Origin: Nymphaea colorata
Lineage: Eukaryota; Streptophyta; Magnoliopsida; Nymphaeales; Nymphaeaceae
Reading direction: 5' to 3'
NCBI RefSeq assembly: GCF_008831285.2
Contig: NC_045144.1
Span: 3,586,268 to 3,650,267 of the forward strand
Length of the DNA stretch: 64,000 nt
Part shown: positions 44,457 through 54,679 of the stretch, piece by piece
Layout: each line of letters opens with the position of its first letter
Position numbering within the stretch: the stretch's first letter is position 1
The notes under the pieces: model-generated
The model's input: the letters and a program-made list of their open reading frames with translations, nothing else
Databases searched by the model: none
What the model was told of the DNA's origin: nothing
Translations under genes and position numbers: made by a program

Positions 44457-47400
44457 CAATGTTGTACGTATCGTACAATACGTACCGCATCGATTTCCTT
44501 TTACGGTACGATACACCCCCCGTATCGTAAATGGGGGGTGTATCGGCCCTGTATCGCACGTATTGTGCGATACAGGGCCCCTATCGTACGATAAATGCTA
44601 ATTTTGAAAAAGAGCCACCCGACGCCTCCTTTTTCACTTTTTGTTTAAAATGTCTGATGCTGCTTCGTTTGTAACGTGGGGATTGTGCGTCCAAGGGGGG
44701 AGATCATCAATTTTCACCGTGAAAACATCGATTTTCACCGTGAAATCAAAGATTAAAGGGTCGATTTGTGCATGGGTGGTTGATTTTCGTTGGGAGGAAA
44801 GGGGTTTTCTTCATTTCTTCTTCGTAAGGTATGAAATCTCATGTTTTTACCATATATTCATAATTTTTTACCTTACAATCGTAGATTGAAAGATTTTGAA
44901 TGTTTTTCATTAAGTTTACCATAGAATTTCGTTTTTCTTTTTTGAAGATATGGATCCTACATGGGAATGGTGCGAAAGGGTAAAGGAGAATAACCGTTTG
45001 AAACTCAAATGTAACTTTTGTGGGAATACATTTTCAGGAGGGATTAGTAGAATAAAACACCATTTGGCAGGGACCTCCAAAGATGCGTCTCCTTGTGTTG
45101 GAGGACCAAACAAACCTTTGCCTCCATTTGTGCATCAGCAATGTTTAGATATGCTTCATGCTTTACGTCAAAAGAGGATACAAAAAGAAATTGAAGAGGC
45201 AGATTAGGCTATAATGAGCCTTTGGAAGATGAAGAAGAAGAGGAAGAAGCTTATGAATGTGATAATGAAGATGATAGCAGTCTAAGAACAGATTTGGAGA
45301 CCTCAAGAGGTAGAGATCGTAGAGGAAAAAGGATCATGTATGAAGGAGGTCGATCTGGCATAACGGGAAGGAAGAGAAGAGACACAACAGATATTAGGGC
45401 CAGACGTGGAATGCGACCACCTAGTGGTAGAGTTCCTACTGGTAGGTTTAGTGTTGGTTCTATTAAGAGCTTTTTCCCTTCATATACTAACCCAGGTGGT
45501 CAGCTGCAGATTCGTGCTGCTATGACATCTAAAGATATGTTATATCAAGCACAAAAGACGGTAGGGAAATGGTTTTATGATGCATGTATTTCATTTAATG
45601 CAGTTAATTCTTTTCAATTCCAAGCCATGGCAGATGCAATTGCTTCTATAGGCTCCGGATTCAAAATGCCATCATATCATCAGTTGAGAGGTAAAATTCT
45701 TCAAGATACGGCGAAAGAAGTGCCTGAACATTGCGATCAATTGAAATTATCTTGGAAGGAAACAGGTTGCTTCATTATGTCAGATGGATGGACTGATACA
45801 AGGTCAAGAACACTTGTAAATTTTCTTATTTATTGCTCTAAAGGTACAATGTTCTTGAAATCTCTTGACTTGTCTGATGTTCCTAAGACTGCTGAGATTT
45901 TGTTCAATGTTTTTGATAATGTCGTACAAGAAGTTGGACCTGCAACATTGTACAGTTTATTACAGATAATGCTGCAAATTATAGAGTTGCATGAGATTTG
46001 TTACTTCAAAAGTATAGAACATTTTGTTGGAGTCCATGTGCCACTAATTGTGTTAATCTTATACTTCAAGATCTTAATGAGATGCATGATATGAAATCAA
46101 CCATTGACCAATGTCAGGAGGTAACAAAATTTATCTATAATCATGCATATGTATTGAGTTTGATGAGAAAGTTTACAAAAGGAGTTGAATTGATACGACC
46201 TGCACAAACTAGATTTGCTACAAATGTATTGATTGTGCAGAGTGTGGTGAAACAAAGAACTCCTTTGAGGCAAATGTCCGCTAGTGAAGAATGGGCTGCA
46301 TATCCATATGCTCATAAAAGAAATGTTTCTTTAGTTGTGGATATCATATTTAATAACGAATTTTGGGAATCATGTGTGAAGCTATTGAAGGTCTGTGTTC
46401 CATTAGTGAAAGTAGCGAGGATAGGCCTTCCATAGGGTACTTATATGAGGCCATGGATAAAGCAAAAGAGGCAATTCGAGACAACTTAAAAGGAAAGAAA
46501 AAGTTATATATGCCCATACGGAAGATGATAGATAAAAGGTGGGCTAGACAGCTTCATCAACCTCTTCATGCAGCAGCTTACTATCTAAATCCTGCAATTA
46601 GATTTTCTTCTACATTTAAGAAGGACAGAGAAGTCTTGCATGGTTTGTTGGATTGTATTAACGTGTTAGTGGCACATTCTAGAGAACAAGATGCCGTCAG
46701 CAATGAGTTGGATCTATATGATACTTGTTATCGGGGCATGGGACAACCTGTCGCCGTTCGAGCCAGGACAACCATGCGTCCAGATAAATACATAGAAATG
46801 TTTAATTTACTTTGCATTTGCTACATTTGATTCTTTTAGAACTTTCACATTGATTTGTTATAATGTTATATTTTTGTTTAGATTTGTGGTGGAATAGGTA
46901 TGGATTTAATTGTCCAAACCTAGCACGTTTTGCAATCAAAGTCCTCAGCCAAACATGCAGTGCTAGTGGATGCGAAAGGAATTGGAGTGTGTTCTAACAT
47001 ATCCATAGCAAAAAAAGGAATAGGCTCGAACAGAAAAGGTTGAATGACCTTGTCTTTGTTCGATATAATATGAGGTTGAAACAAAGGTAATATAGTTTAA
47101 TGTTTACATCTTCTGTACAATATATTTATATGAAATTATATATTAACAAGTTTTTTTCTTACGTAACGTAAAGAATTACAAAAAACAGTAGCAAGGAAGC
47201 ACACATCTCAGTTCGATCCTATCAGATTGGAAAACTTTGACGATCTGAAGCCATGGATTGAGAAAGAACCAGCTACAATATTTGATAATGAAGATCTTGA
47301 ATGCTTCAACCTTGAAGCTGGAGCAACAGAAGGCTTTGTTGATGAAGGAGAGTCTGCTAGTGCTACTGCTGGTGTTGAATATGTTGGTGAGGATCTTCCA

Positions 47401-47799
47401 ATTTTTGACGATGAAGATGATGAAGATTATGAATGATGAATCATTATATGTATCGAACGACGTAAGAGTTATGAATCTATGGTTGTTGAACACTTGAATG
47501 TTTTATCACTTTATGACTTATGCTTTGTTGATTAAAATTGAATGATATTGTTATGAATTTTGATGTCTATGAAGTATGAATGATGAACCGTGAACACGCA
47601 AGTTTATAGCATTTAACAATAATAAGTCCATCATTATCTAAAAGTCTAAAACATGTTTTCTATGAAGAATTTAATATTTTCAATTTTTTTTATTATTTTT
47701 TAAAAAAATTTACGATATGGTTATGATACGTTACGATATGGCGTATCTTCAAGCCCGACCGATACAGCTTATGATACTGATACGTGTTTTACAACATTG
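44457..47799 (+). mobile_element. Full-length hAT element with exact 8-bp TSD
   Basis: 3,343 bp, ends CAATGTTGTA and TACAACATTG (perfect inverted 10-mer), flanked by CCGTAGTG at 44449-44456 and 47800-47807. Subterminal regions are rich in CGTATCGTACGATACG-type palindromes on the left (44463-44595) and TTACGATAC/GATACGTTACG on the right (47708-47785). It carries a transposase gene with BED, DUF659 and hAT dimerisation parts. It is inserted in the integrase of a copia element and is the parent type of the derivatives at 9481, 15396 and 55311. Confidence 0.95.
44950..47436 (+). pseudogene. hAT transposase, decayed
   Basis: ATG 44950 opens a BED finger (LKCNFCGNTFSGG, RIKHHLAGT). An acidic linker and basic stretch follow, then the DUF659 part (HQLRGKILQDTAKEV; CFIMSDGWTDTRSRTLVNF with the first catalytic Asp; TDNAANYRVA with the second) and, after a short intron-like gap, the dimerisation region WWNRYGFNCPNLARFAIKVL with CERNWSVF holding the Glu. 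The last exon runs LENFDDLKPWIEKEP to an acidic tail ending at 47436. Lesions: frameshift near 45200, frameshift near 45950 with TGA in RVA*DLLLQKY, frameshift near 46420, and TAA in WSVF*HIHSKKRNRL. All three catalytic positions remain recognisable, so the copy is dead but recently derived. Confidence 0.9.
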
Positions 47800-50355
47800 C
47801 CGTAGTGAAGTGTCTCATGTCATAGAGACCTTCATTCTTCTTGTGGAGACCCAATATGGTAGTTCTGTTAAGACTTTTCGGTCTGATAATGCTCGTGAGT
47901 ATGTGTGTCAAGCTGTTGAGGATTTTTTTAAAAAAATGGGGATTGTTCATGAGACATCTTGCAGTTGTACTCATCCTCAAAATGGGGTCGTTGAGAAGAA
48001 AAATCATCAGTTGCTTAATGTCACTAGGGCCCTCTTGTTTCAAAAAAATCTTCCAAAACATTATTAGGGAAATGTTCTCACTAGTGCATATTTGATTAAC
48101 TGTATGCCTAGTCGCGTGCTAAATGGGCGGACACCCCACTCTATGGTTCCAGGGGATCGTCAACTCTTTCACCTCCCTCCTTGTGTCTTTGGATGTGTTT
48201 GCTTTATTCATGATTACAGTCCTAATGTTAAAAAACTTGATCCAAGGTTGATTAAGGGAATATTTGTTGGGTATCCTCCTACTCAAAAAAGGTATAAGTG
48301 TCTCGATCCTACCACTGGTCGTGTTTACGTTACCAAGGATGTCATTTTCTTGGAACATGTCTTATATTTTGGTGAGAATCCCCTTCAGGGGGATAAGTCT
48401 ATGTCAAGGGAAAAGTATTCTCCAAGTCAGGAAATTCAACTTATAGATTTCTTAAGAGTACAAGAGGGAAGAGAGTCCACCGGTTGTAGATGTGCTTGAA
48501 CATGAGATGAATGAAGGGTATTCCACTGGGACAGAAGAGGAACATCATCGCTTGTTTGGGCAAGTGTACTCTAGGCAAAGAGTTCGTACAGATGAGGTGA
48601 TGAGGTGACTGATGGTGAGAATTCTACTCCTGATCCCAATGCCACTTCTTCCCTTGATGACCCAAGTCATGCTCAGGAGAAACCAGTTGAGAAAGATGTC
48701 CAGAAAGAAACTGAAAATGAAGAGTTTCTCATTGCCCTGAGAAAGGGTGTCAGGTCATGTACTCAACACCCTATTAGTAACTTTGTATCATTCTAGACCG
48801 AGCAAGGATTACAAATGTTTTGTATCATCTCTTTCTTTGGTTGTGATTCTCAGGACTGTTACAGAGGCTCAGAGTGATCTCAAGAGAACTCATGCTATGC
48901 AAGAAGAGATGGAAGCCTTGAGCAGAAACCAGACATGGGAAGTGGTAGAGATGCCTGAAGCGGCTCATCTGGTTGGATCCAAGTGGGTCTACACCATTAA
49001 GTACAAACCAGATGAGAATGTTGAGAGGTACAAAATTCGCCTGGTTGCCAAGGGGTTTAGTTAGAAATATAGGATTGACTACTTGGAGACTTTCGCTCCT
49101 GTTGCAAAGATGAAGATGGTTAGAGTTATCATTTCTCTAGCAGTGTTGAAAGAGTGGAAGATGTACCAACTTGACGTTAAGAATGTTTTTCTCAACGGAG
49201 ATTTTGAAGAAGAAGTGTATATGTGTATGCCCTCAAGATATGAGAAACCGGAAAAATGCTACAAAGTGAAGAAAACGTTATATGGGCTCAAGCAGTCTCC
49301 CCGAGCATGGTTTGAACGACTTAGATTTGTGATGAGACAACATGGCTACAATAAAGGAAACAGAGGTCATACTCTGCTTGTAAAAAGGAAGGAGGGTAAG
49401 CTTACTTTTTTGTTAGTCTATGTTGATGATATGATCGTTACAGGTGATGATGAAGATGAGATAACAAGATTGAAGGGTTTACTGGCTACCGAATTTGATC
49501 TCAAGGACCTTGGCAAACTAAAATATTTTCTGGGTATTGAAATTGCTAGGTCAGACCATTATGTTGAATCAAAGGAAGTATACCTTGGATTTACTGAAGG
49601 AAATAGGAAAACTTGGGTGTAGACACAAACTCAGCATTAAGGATGGAGAACCTCTTTGTGAAGAGGCTAAGGGGAAGTATCAACGTCTGGTTGAAAGATT
49701 CATCTACCTCACTTTGACTAGACTTGATATCACATTTGCTGTTAATGTGATGAGTCAGTTCACGCATGCACCTACAGATGCTCACTTGAAGGTTGTCGAC
49801 ATAATCTTGTGCTACTTGAAGAGGAATCCTGGCAAGAGGCTTCTATATGCGAAACAATGGCTTATTGAGATTGATGGGTATTCAGATGCAGACTGGACAT
49901 GTTGTGTTGATAGTAGAAAATCTATTTCAGGGTACTGCGTCTACTTGGAGGGAAATCTTATTGTTTGGAGGAGCAAAAGACAAGATGTTTGTTCCTGCCC
50001 AAATCAGAGGCTGAATATAAGGCTGTTGCTATGGGAGTGTCAGAATTATTGTGGCTGAAAGTATTGTTGGCTGATATTGGAATAAAGACTGAAAGACCTA
50101 TGAAGATGTACTGTGATAACAAGTCCGCAATCAATCTACCCAACAACCCTGTGTTACATGACCGAACAAAACATGTCAAGATTGACCGCCACTTCATCCG
50201 AGAGAGGATTGGTGCCAAAAGAGTTGATTCTACCATATATGAAGTCTGAAGACCAAATTGCTGATGTTTTGACTAAAGTCTAACCTTCGACTCAGTTTGA
50301 GAGAAATGTATCCAAGTTGGGCATGTTTGATATGTATGCCCAACTTGAGAGAGAG
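47800..50355 (+). pseudogene. Second Ty1/copia element, integrase to RNase H, degraded
   Basis: Continues integrase (RSDNAREYVCQAVEDFF, HPQNGVVEKKNHQ, GYPPTQKRYKC) with a shift around 48060-48090. RT follows (HLVGSKWVYTIKYK, RLVAKGFS then TAG at 49062; VKNVFLNGDFEEEVYM; LYGLKQSPRAWFE; LLVYVDDMIVTG) and then RNase H (YSDADWTCCVDSRKSISGYC; shift near 49985; AEYKAVAMGVSELLWLK; YCDNKSAINL). The tail ends before LTR-like sequence at 50356 after GAGAGAGAG. gag, protease and the 5' LTR are missing. Multiple stops and shifts make it inactive. It occupies MOG1 intron 4, in the orientation opposite to MOG1. Confidence 0.9.
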
Positions 50356-50604
50356 TGTTGACATATGTTGTATTTGGGTCACCTTTTCGGTTTTGGATCT
50401 GGACTCGATATAGCGTGTTACTGTTATGGCCCTTCTTAACATGTGTAAACCCTAACTTTTCTGTGAGTGAATAAAAATCTAAGAGAGAGAGTGTCTAGGT
50501 GCTAGTGGGCACCAGTCCTCTTCACCGGTGGTTTTTTCTCTCTTGTTGAGGGGTTTTCCATTTTACATCCTTGTTTGTTCATACTTGCTTTTACTGTTTC
50601 TACA
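50356..50604 (+). mobile_element. Probable 3' LTR of the second copia element
   Basis: Starts TGTTGACATATG directly after the purine-rich tract and could end TGTTTCTACA. It contains TGAATAAAAATC, a possible polyadenylation signal. No second LTR is available to fix the end. Confidence 0.5.
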
Positions 50605-51282
50605 GAATTAATACAAACTAAAAGTGAAGTGACATCCATCAAACGGGACTTAGTTCAGCTTTTGAACTAGCCGTCATAAATCGTATCAAAGCAATGCTTA
50701 CTTTTACATAATATCCCACATCACAGTTGGCTATAGGTCCTGGGCCTCATGAACTTGGCATAAGTGCAGTTCAACATGAGAAGCTTGTAAATGGTAATGT
50801 GTTCATCAACGAATTGTGAATGTATAAAAACCTAGGCAGCAAGTTGACATGTAAAGTTAGGGAAATCCAATCCTAGCGCCATGCATTTCCACCTACTAGG
50901 TTACACAACCTTGCGGTCAGAAAACTGCAAGTTACTGACACTGAAAATCAAGCACAAAGAATGAGTTTCAGAATGTATTATTTTTATTAGAACAAAAAAA
51001 GAGTATTAAAGCGTATTTTGTGACTTCTATTGTTCTCCCTTCACAAAGAAGGCCCCTTTTCAGGAGTTTGGGAAAACCTTAGATTTGGAAAAAAACAAAA
51101 AGGGAAACAGGAAAAAACACACTTGTTTCCACCTCCCCCTCAATTTTTCTTTCCCTTCAGTCAATGGCAAGACGACAAACAAGATAAATGAATTAAATAA
51201 TCTAGTCAGTAAACCTATGCAGAAAAGATTTTCATCACGTGAACCAATTAGAGAGTGGATGTTCAAGTATAACAGAAATTAC
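50605..51282. other. MOG1 intron sequence, no other feature recognised
   Basis: Ordinary AT-rich sequence between the copia remnant and MOG1 exon 4. The short frames at 51060-51333 overlap exon 4 only by chance. Confidence 0.4.
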
Positions 51283-51369
51283 CATGTGGCCGACTACTGT
51301 TGTAATCACTGCAGGCAAGTCCTTAAACATTAAATCTTCTGGTTGAAGACCGCCAGACTGCTCAATCAC
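51283..51369 (-). CDS. MOG1: MOG1, exon 4
   Basis: 87 bases, TTTCAG acceptor and GTAATT donor, reading VIEQSGGLQPEDL and MFKDLPAVITTVVGHM. This matches the middle of MOG1 between the WFLQDLA helix region (exon 3, 62141) and GRQGREAQN (exon 5, 43464). Phase 0 at both sides, no lesion. It is an isolated 29-codon island, with introns of 10.8 kb before it and 7.8 kb after it. Confidence 0.88.
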
Positions 51370-51722
51370 CTGAAAGAAATTACAAGGGAGACAGCAGTGA
51401 CTATGACTTGTGAAAGACACAAAAATAGCCAAGCAGGCCCTTGACAAATTAACATAATTCTGCAGATTGCCATTTTTCACCAAAACACATGCTTTTGTCT
51501 CAGCTTATGTTCAGCTCCTATGCAAAATATCTACCTAAATTAAACATGCACCCCATATTCGACCTAAAAAGTTACATTTTCAATGTCGGCAGAGTTAGAA
51601 TATATATGTAATTCTATGTTACATAGGTACGGGTTCGGGTGCGGGTACGGGTACCGGTGCAGGTACGGGTACGGACCATTTTCAAAAAATTTGGGTGCGA
51701 GGGTATGGCCGTACACACACGC

Positions 51723-51725
<3 letters not shown>

Positions 51726-51799
<74 letters not shown>
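51726..51799. repeat. (TA)n microsatellite
   Basis: Uninterrupted TA run of about 74 bp. It creates the long YIYIYI frames on both strands, which are not genes. Confidence 0.95.
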
Positions 51800-51801
<2 letters not shown>

Positions 51802-52495
51802 CACACATATATATATCAAAAAATTGCAAACATATAATGAACTTTCAAAAAAATACTTGGCTCCTTGCCCGATCCTAAGTAAACCAAAACGATAGACAGG
51901 AAAAATCAAGTTTTGGTGAATGAAAAAAAAAAGGGAAAAAAAACACAGACCTAATGCAACAATGTTGATAGCATATAGACCCTATTCGACTGCTCACAAG
52001 AAAAACACATAACAATAAGCAGCACAGAAGTTTAAACGACTGCTAATGGGTTCCTAAAAAAGCACAAAACCAAGCAGCACACAAGTTTAAACCACCAACA
52101 AAATGAGAAAACCAGAGATAAATCTGAGAAATCACAAACAAATGGGAAATCCACAACAAAACCATAGTCTCGAACAATCCTCAAACTAAAAACACTAAGT
52201 AGAAACACAAATCAAACATTGCTACTAATCAGAAACTAAACTGCAATGGACAAACATGAATGGGAAACCAGACTAGCTTAAACTAATGCATAAAACTAAA
52301 ATATATGTACTAGATTTTCATCAGAAACTAAACTGCAACAGACAAACACAAATGGGAAATCAAACTAGCCCAAAACAAATGCATAGAACACAAATACACA
52401 TACTGTATTTAGATTGAGAGACAAAGAAAGATAGGGAGCGAGAGAGAACACATTGAATGAGAGGTTTAGAATCCCAATAAGGGCGGACAAGTTAC

Positions 52496-52790
52496 CAATG
52501 CTTGAAGGGAGCCGCTCACGGAGTTAGAAGAGAGGTCGAACTGGACGAGAGACTTCGGTGAGCCGGTTCCGGTGGGGAAGGGAGTGTACCAGGCCCACCA
52601 TCGGCCGACTGGCCAAGAGAGAGAGAGGAACCTCAAAGGCTGAAGAGATCGTCGCCGGAGATCGTCTGCCGTCGCCGATCACCGCCTGCAGCCACGGGTC
52701 TCCACCCCTTTCTTTGCCGGTCGCCGTGAGTGATCGTTGGTGAGAGAAGAAGAAACGCACGAGATGAAACGAAACGGAAAAGGGCTTTAG
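52496..52790 (-). pseudogene. Captured leucine-rich-repeat exon fragment
   Basis: On the minus strand the frame PKSLVQFDLSSNSVSGSLQAL has the plant extracellular LRR pattern (L..FDLSSN..SGSL) and ends at a good donor, TTG/GTAACTTG, at 52496. Upstream the sequence is GC-rich and turns into AAACCCTAAAGCC at 52780-52790, like a plant 5' UTR. Only part of one repeat is present, so the source gene cannot be named. It lies wholly inside the TIR element at 51614-53060. Confidence 0.4.
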
Positions 52791-53092
52791 GGTTTCGATA
52801 TATTTAACGTTAAAAACGTTAAAATGGTTTAATACATGAAAATGTAAAAAAAGGTTAACATTAAAATCGGACAGAATTGAACTCCATCAACTTTGATCGA
52901 GTATAAAAAAAGGTCGAAAATGACCTTGGGTGCGTTGACCGTACCCAGTACGGTCAATGCAGCACCCCTGCCACACCCACGGGCGTACCGGTACCCGTAC
53001 CAATATCGTACCCGTATCGTGCGGGTACTCCTCCTTAAGAGGAGTACCTGTGTGACATAGATGTAAATGTATTATATGTTTACTCATATTGT

Positions 53093-53097
<5 letters not shown>

Positions 53098-53166
<69 letters not shown>
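53098..53166. repeat. (TA)n microsatellite
   Basis: TA run of about 68 bp followed by (CA)n, adjacent to the right end of the TIR element. Confidence 0.95.
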
Positions 53167-53176
<10 letters not shown>

Positions 53177-53519
53177 ATATATTATGAAATGTAAGTATAT
53201 ATGTATATATATATGAATAAATATATGATTTATATAGGATTAATTTGTACAATTTTTATTCTCTTTGTAAAACCCCATTACATAAAGTTTGTTCCTATAT
53301 TGAAGATGGAAATCTTCCAGGGCTTACAAGGGGCTTGGTTAAGTATTTAATTACCATGGATTCTAACTTTTTCCATGATGGAACCAAAGCTACTAGGGGG
53401 CATCTGAGATCTGCCAAACTAGGAGCTCGATGGGAGGAGGCTAGGTTGTTATACCTTTTTCATAATTTTCTGATTTTTATTTTTATTTTTGTTGTTCATG
53501 CTGCAGCAATGAGCTAGCT
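53167..53519. other. No gene recognised
   Basis: A 90-codon plus frame (53245-53517) has no similarity I recognise and no splice context. It is probably intronic filler within MOG1 intron 3. Confidence 0.3.
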
Positions 53520-53690
53520 TCCAGGGGTAGCCAATTGATTGCCCCCAAGGGGCATAAGGTAGCTGGTCAGGCTGGGGCTTTAGAGATGAATGCCTTGCCA
53601 GTTCAAATCTTGTGGAAGCGCTCTTATGCCATATGGGTGGAGCATGACACACCAAGGTGAAGGTGTTTTATCTACCCTCCAAGGCACCAG
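53520..53690 (+). mobile_element. tRNA-derived SINE-like element
   Basis: AAGGGGCATAAGGTAGCTGG (A-box-like GGTAGCTGGTCAGG) is followed about 45 bases later by CAGTTCAAATCTTG, a degenerate B box. The head resembles the minus-strand element at 43715-43825. The tail is unresolved. Confidence 0.4.
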
Positions 53691-54079
53691 CACAGCAGTG
53701 GAACTTGAGAGCACAGTAAATGGAGAGGAACGAAGCTTCAACTCTTTTTTGGGCAGTGGGACATGGTCTTCTTGCTCACCTAAAAGGCTAAACCAGATAA
53801 TCCATTGGCTGCCTTTCTCTTTTGTATTAGTTTCTCTTATTCAATCAAGTTATTCCCAATGTTTTAGAAGTCGGTGACGCGGGACTCATCTCATCCCTGA
53901 TCAACTTGTAACTTGATGAGTCAACTCGATGACTTGGCTGAGCCTGTGTTAAACATAGACTTTTAATATGTGTTGGAGAAATACAGTCAACAATAATATA
54001 TTGACAAAGAGAAAAGCAGGGCTTAGCAGACATCATCACAAAGAGAGAGAGAGAGAGAGATGCTAGACAAAGAGAGAAA

Positions 54080-54210
54080 CTATGTCACATAGGTGCAAGG
54101 TGCAGATGTGGATGGGGCAATTTAAAAAAAAAAAATAGGTGTGGGTGTAGCGAGGATATATATGTGTGTATATATATAGATACACACACACACACACATA
54201 TATATATATA
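54080..54210. mobile_element. Lone end of the CTATGTYACATAG element family plus microsatellites
   Basis: CTATGTCACATAGGTGCAAGG at 54080 matches the left end of 51614-53060. It is preceded by a (GA)n run (54041-54060) and followed by TA/CA repeats (54150-54212). No right end was found. Confidence 0.45.
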
Positions 54211-54679
54211 TGCATCATTTGTTATATAGTTAATTAACTATTTAGTAGCCTTATTTATCTATATTTGCATTTGTCATTATCAACTTTTTTGCATTAAAGC
54301 TAGTTTAGTCAAGTGTGCCTTTAAGATGGTTAGTTTTGGACCAGTTTGGCTGGCTGCATCAAATGTGCTGTGTTGAAAAAGCACCAACAGCAGCACTGGC
54401 ATTGACATAGGTAGGTGTGGTAAACTTAGGAGCACCCATGTGTCATAGGAGAGAAAGATGGCAGGAATTTGGCCGGACAATATGGAAAAGGTGTTGCAAT
54501 TTTTTTTTTTTAAAAAAGGAAGTACCTTTGATGTGGGTGGATCTAGAGAACACCATGAAGCCACTGGAATCATTGCTATACCATAAATCATCAGAAGGAT
54601 GAAGTTGGGCTTTCCAAGAAAGTTAAACCCATCAAAACCTTAATTGTAACACCACATGATTTTGTTTTAGATGAGTTTG
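54211..54679. other. No gene recognised
   Basis: MOG1 intron sequence between a repeat end and the first long LTR. Frames on both strands (54280-54602) overlap and have no recognisable motif. Confidence 0.35.

Larger units (their letters stand above)
51614..53060. mobile_element. TIR element with palindromic ends, carrying a captured gene piece
   Basis: 1,447 bp. The left end CTATGTTACATAGGTAC and right end GTACCTGTGTGACATAG are inverted repeats; the outer 13 bases are themselves palindromic. Flanks ATGTAATT (51606-51613) and ATGTAAAT (53061-53068) are a one-mismatch 8-bp duplication, as expected for hAT. Subterminal GTACGGGTGCGGGTAC-type repeats occur at both ends. Inside are a (TA)n tract, a duplicated stretch of about 92 bp (52228-52400) and a GC-rich block that reads as the start of a leucine-rich-repeat gene. 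Related ends occur at 163 and 54080. Confidence 0.7.

Noticed and set aside
51583-51909. Overlapping frames on both strands encoding runs of Y and I
   Set aside because: Produced by the (TA)n microsatellite at 51726-51799.
52887-53252. 121-codon minus frame with an IYIYIY run
   Set aside because: Also a TA microsatellite artefact (53098-53166) joined to transposon end sequence.
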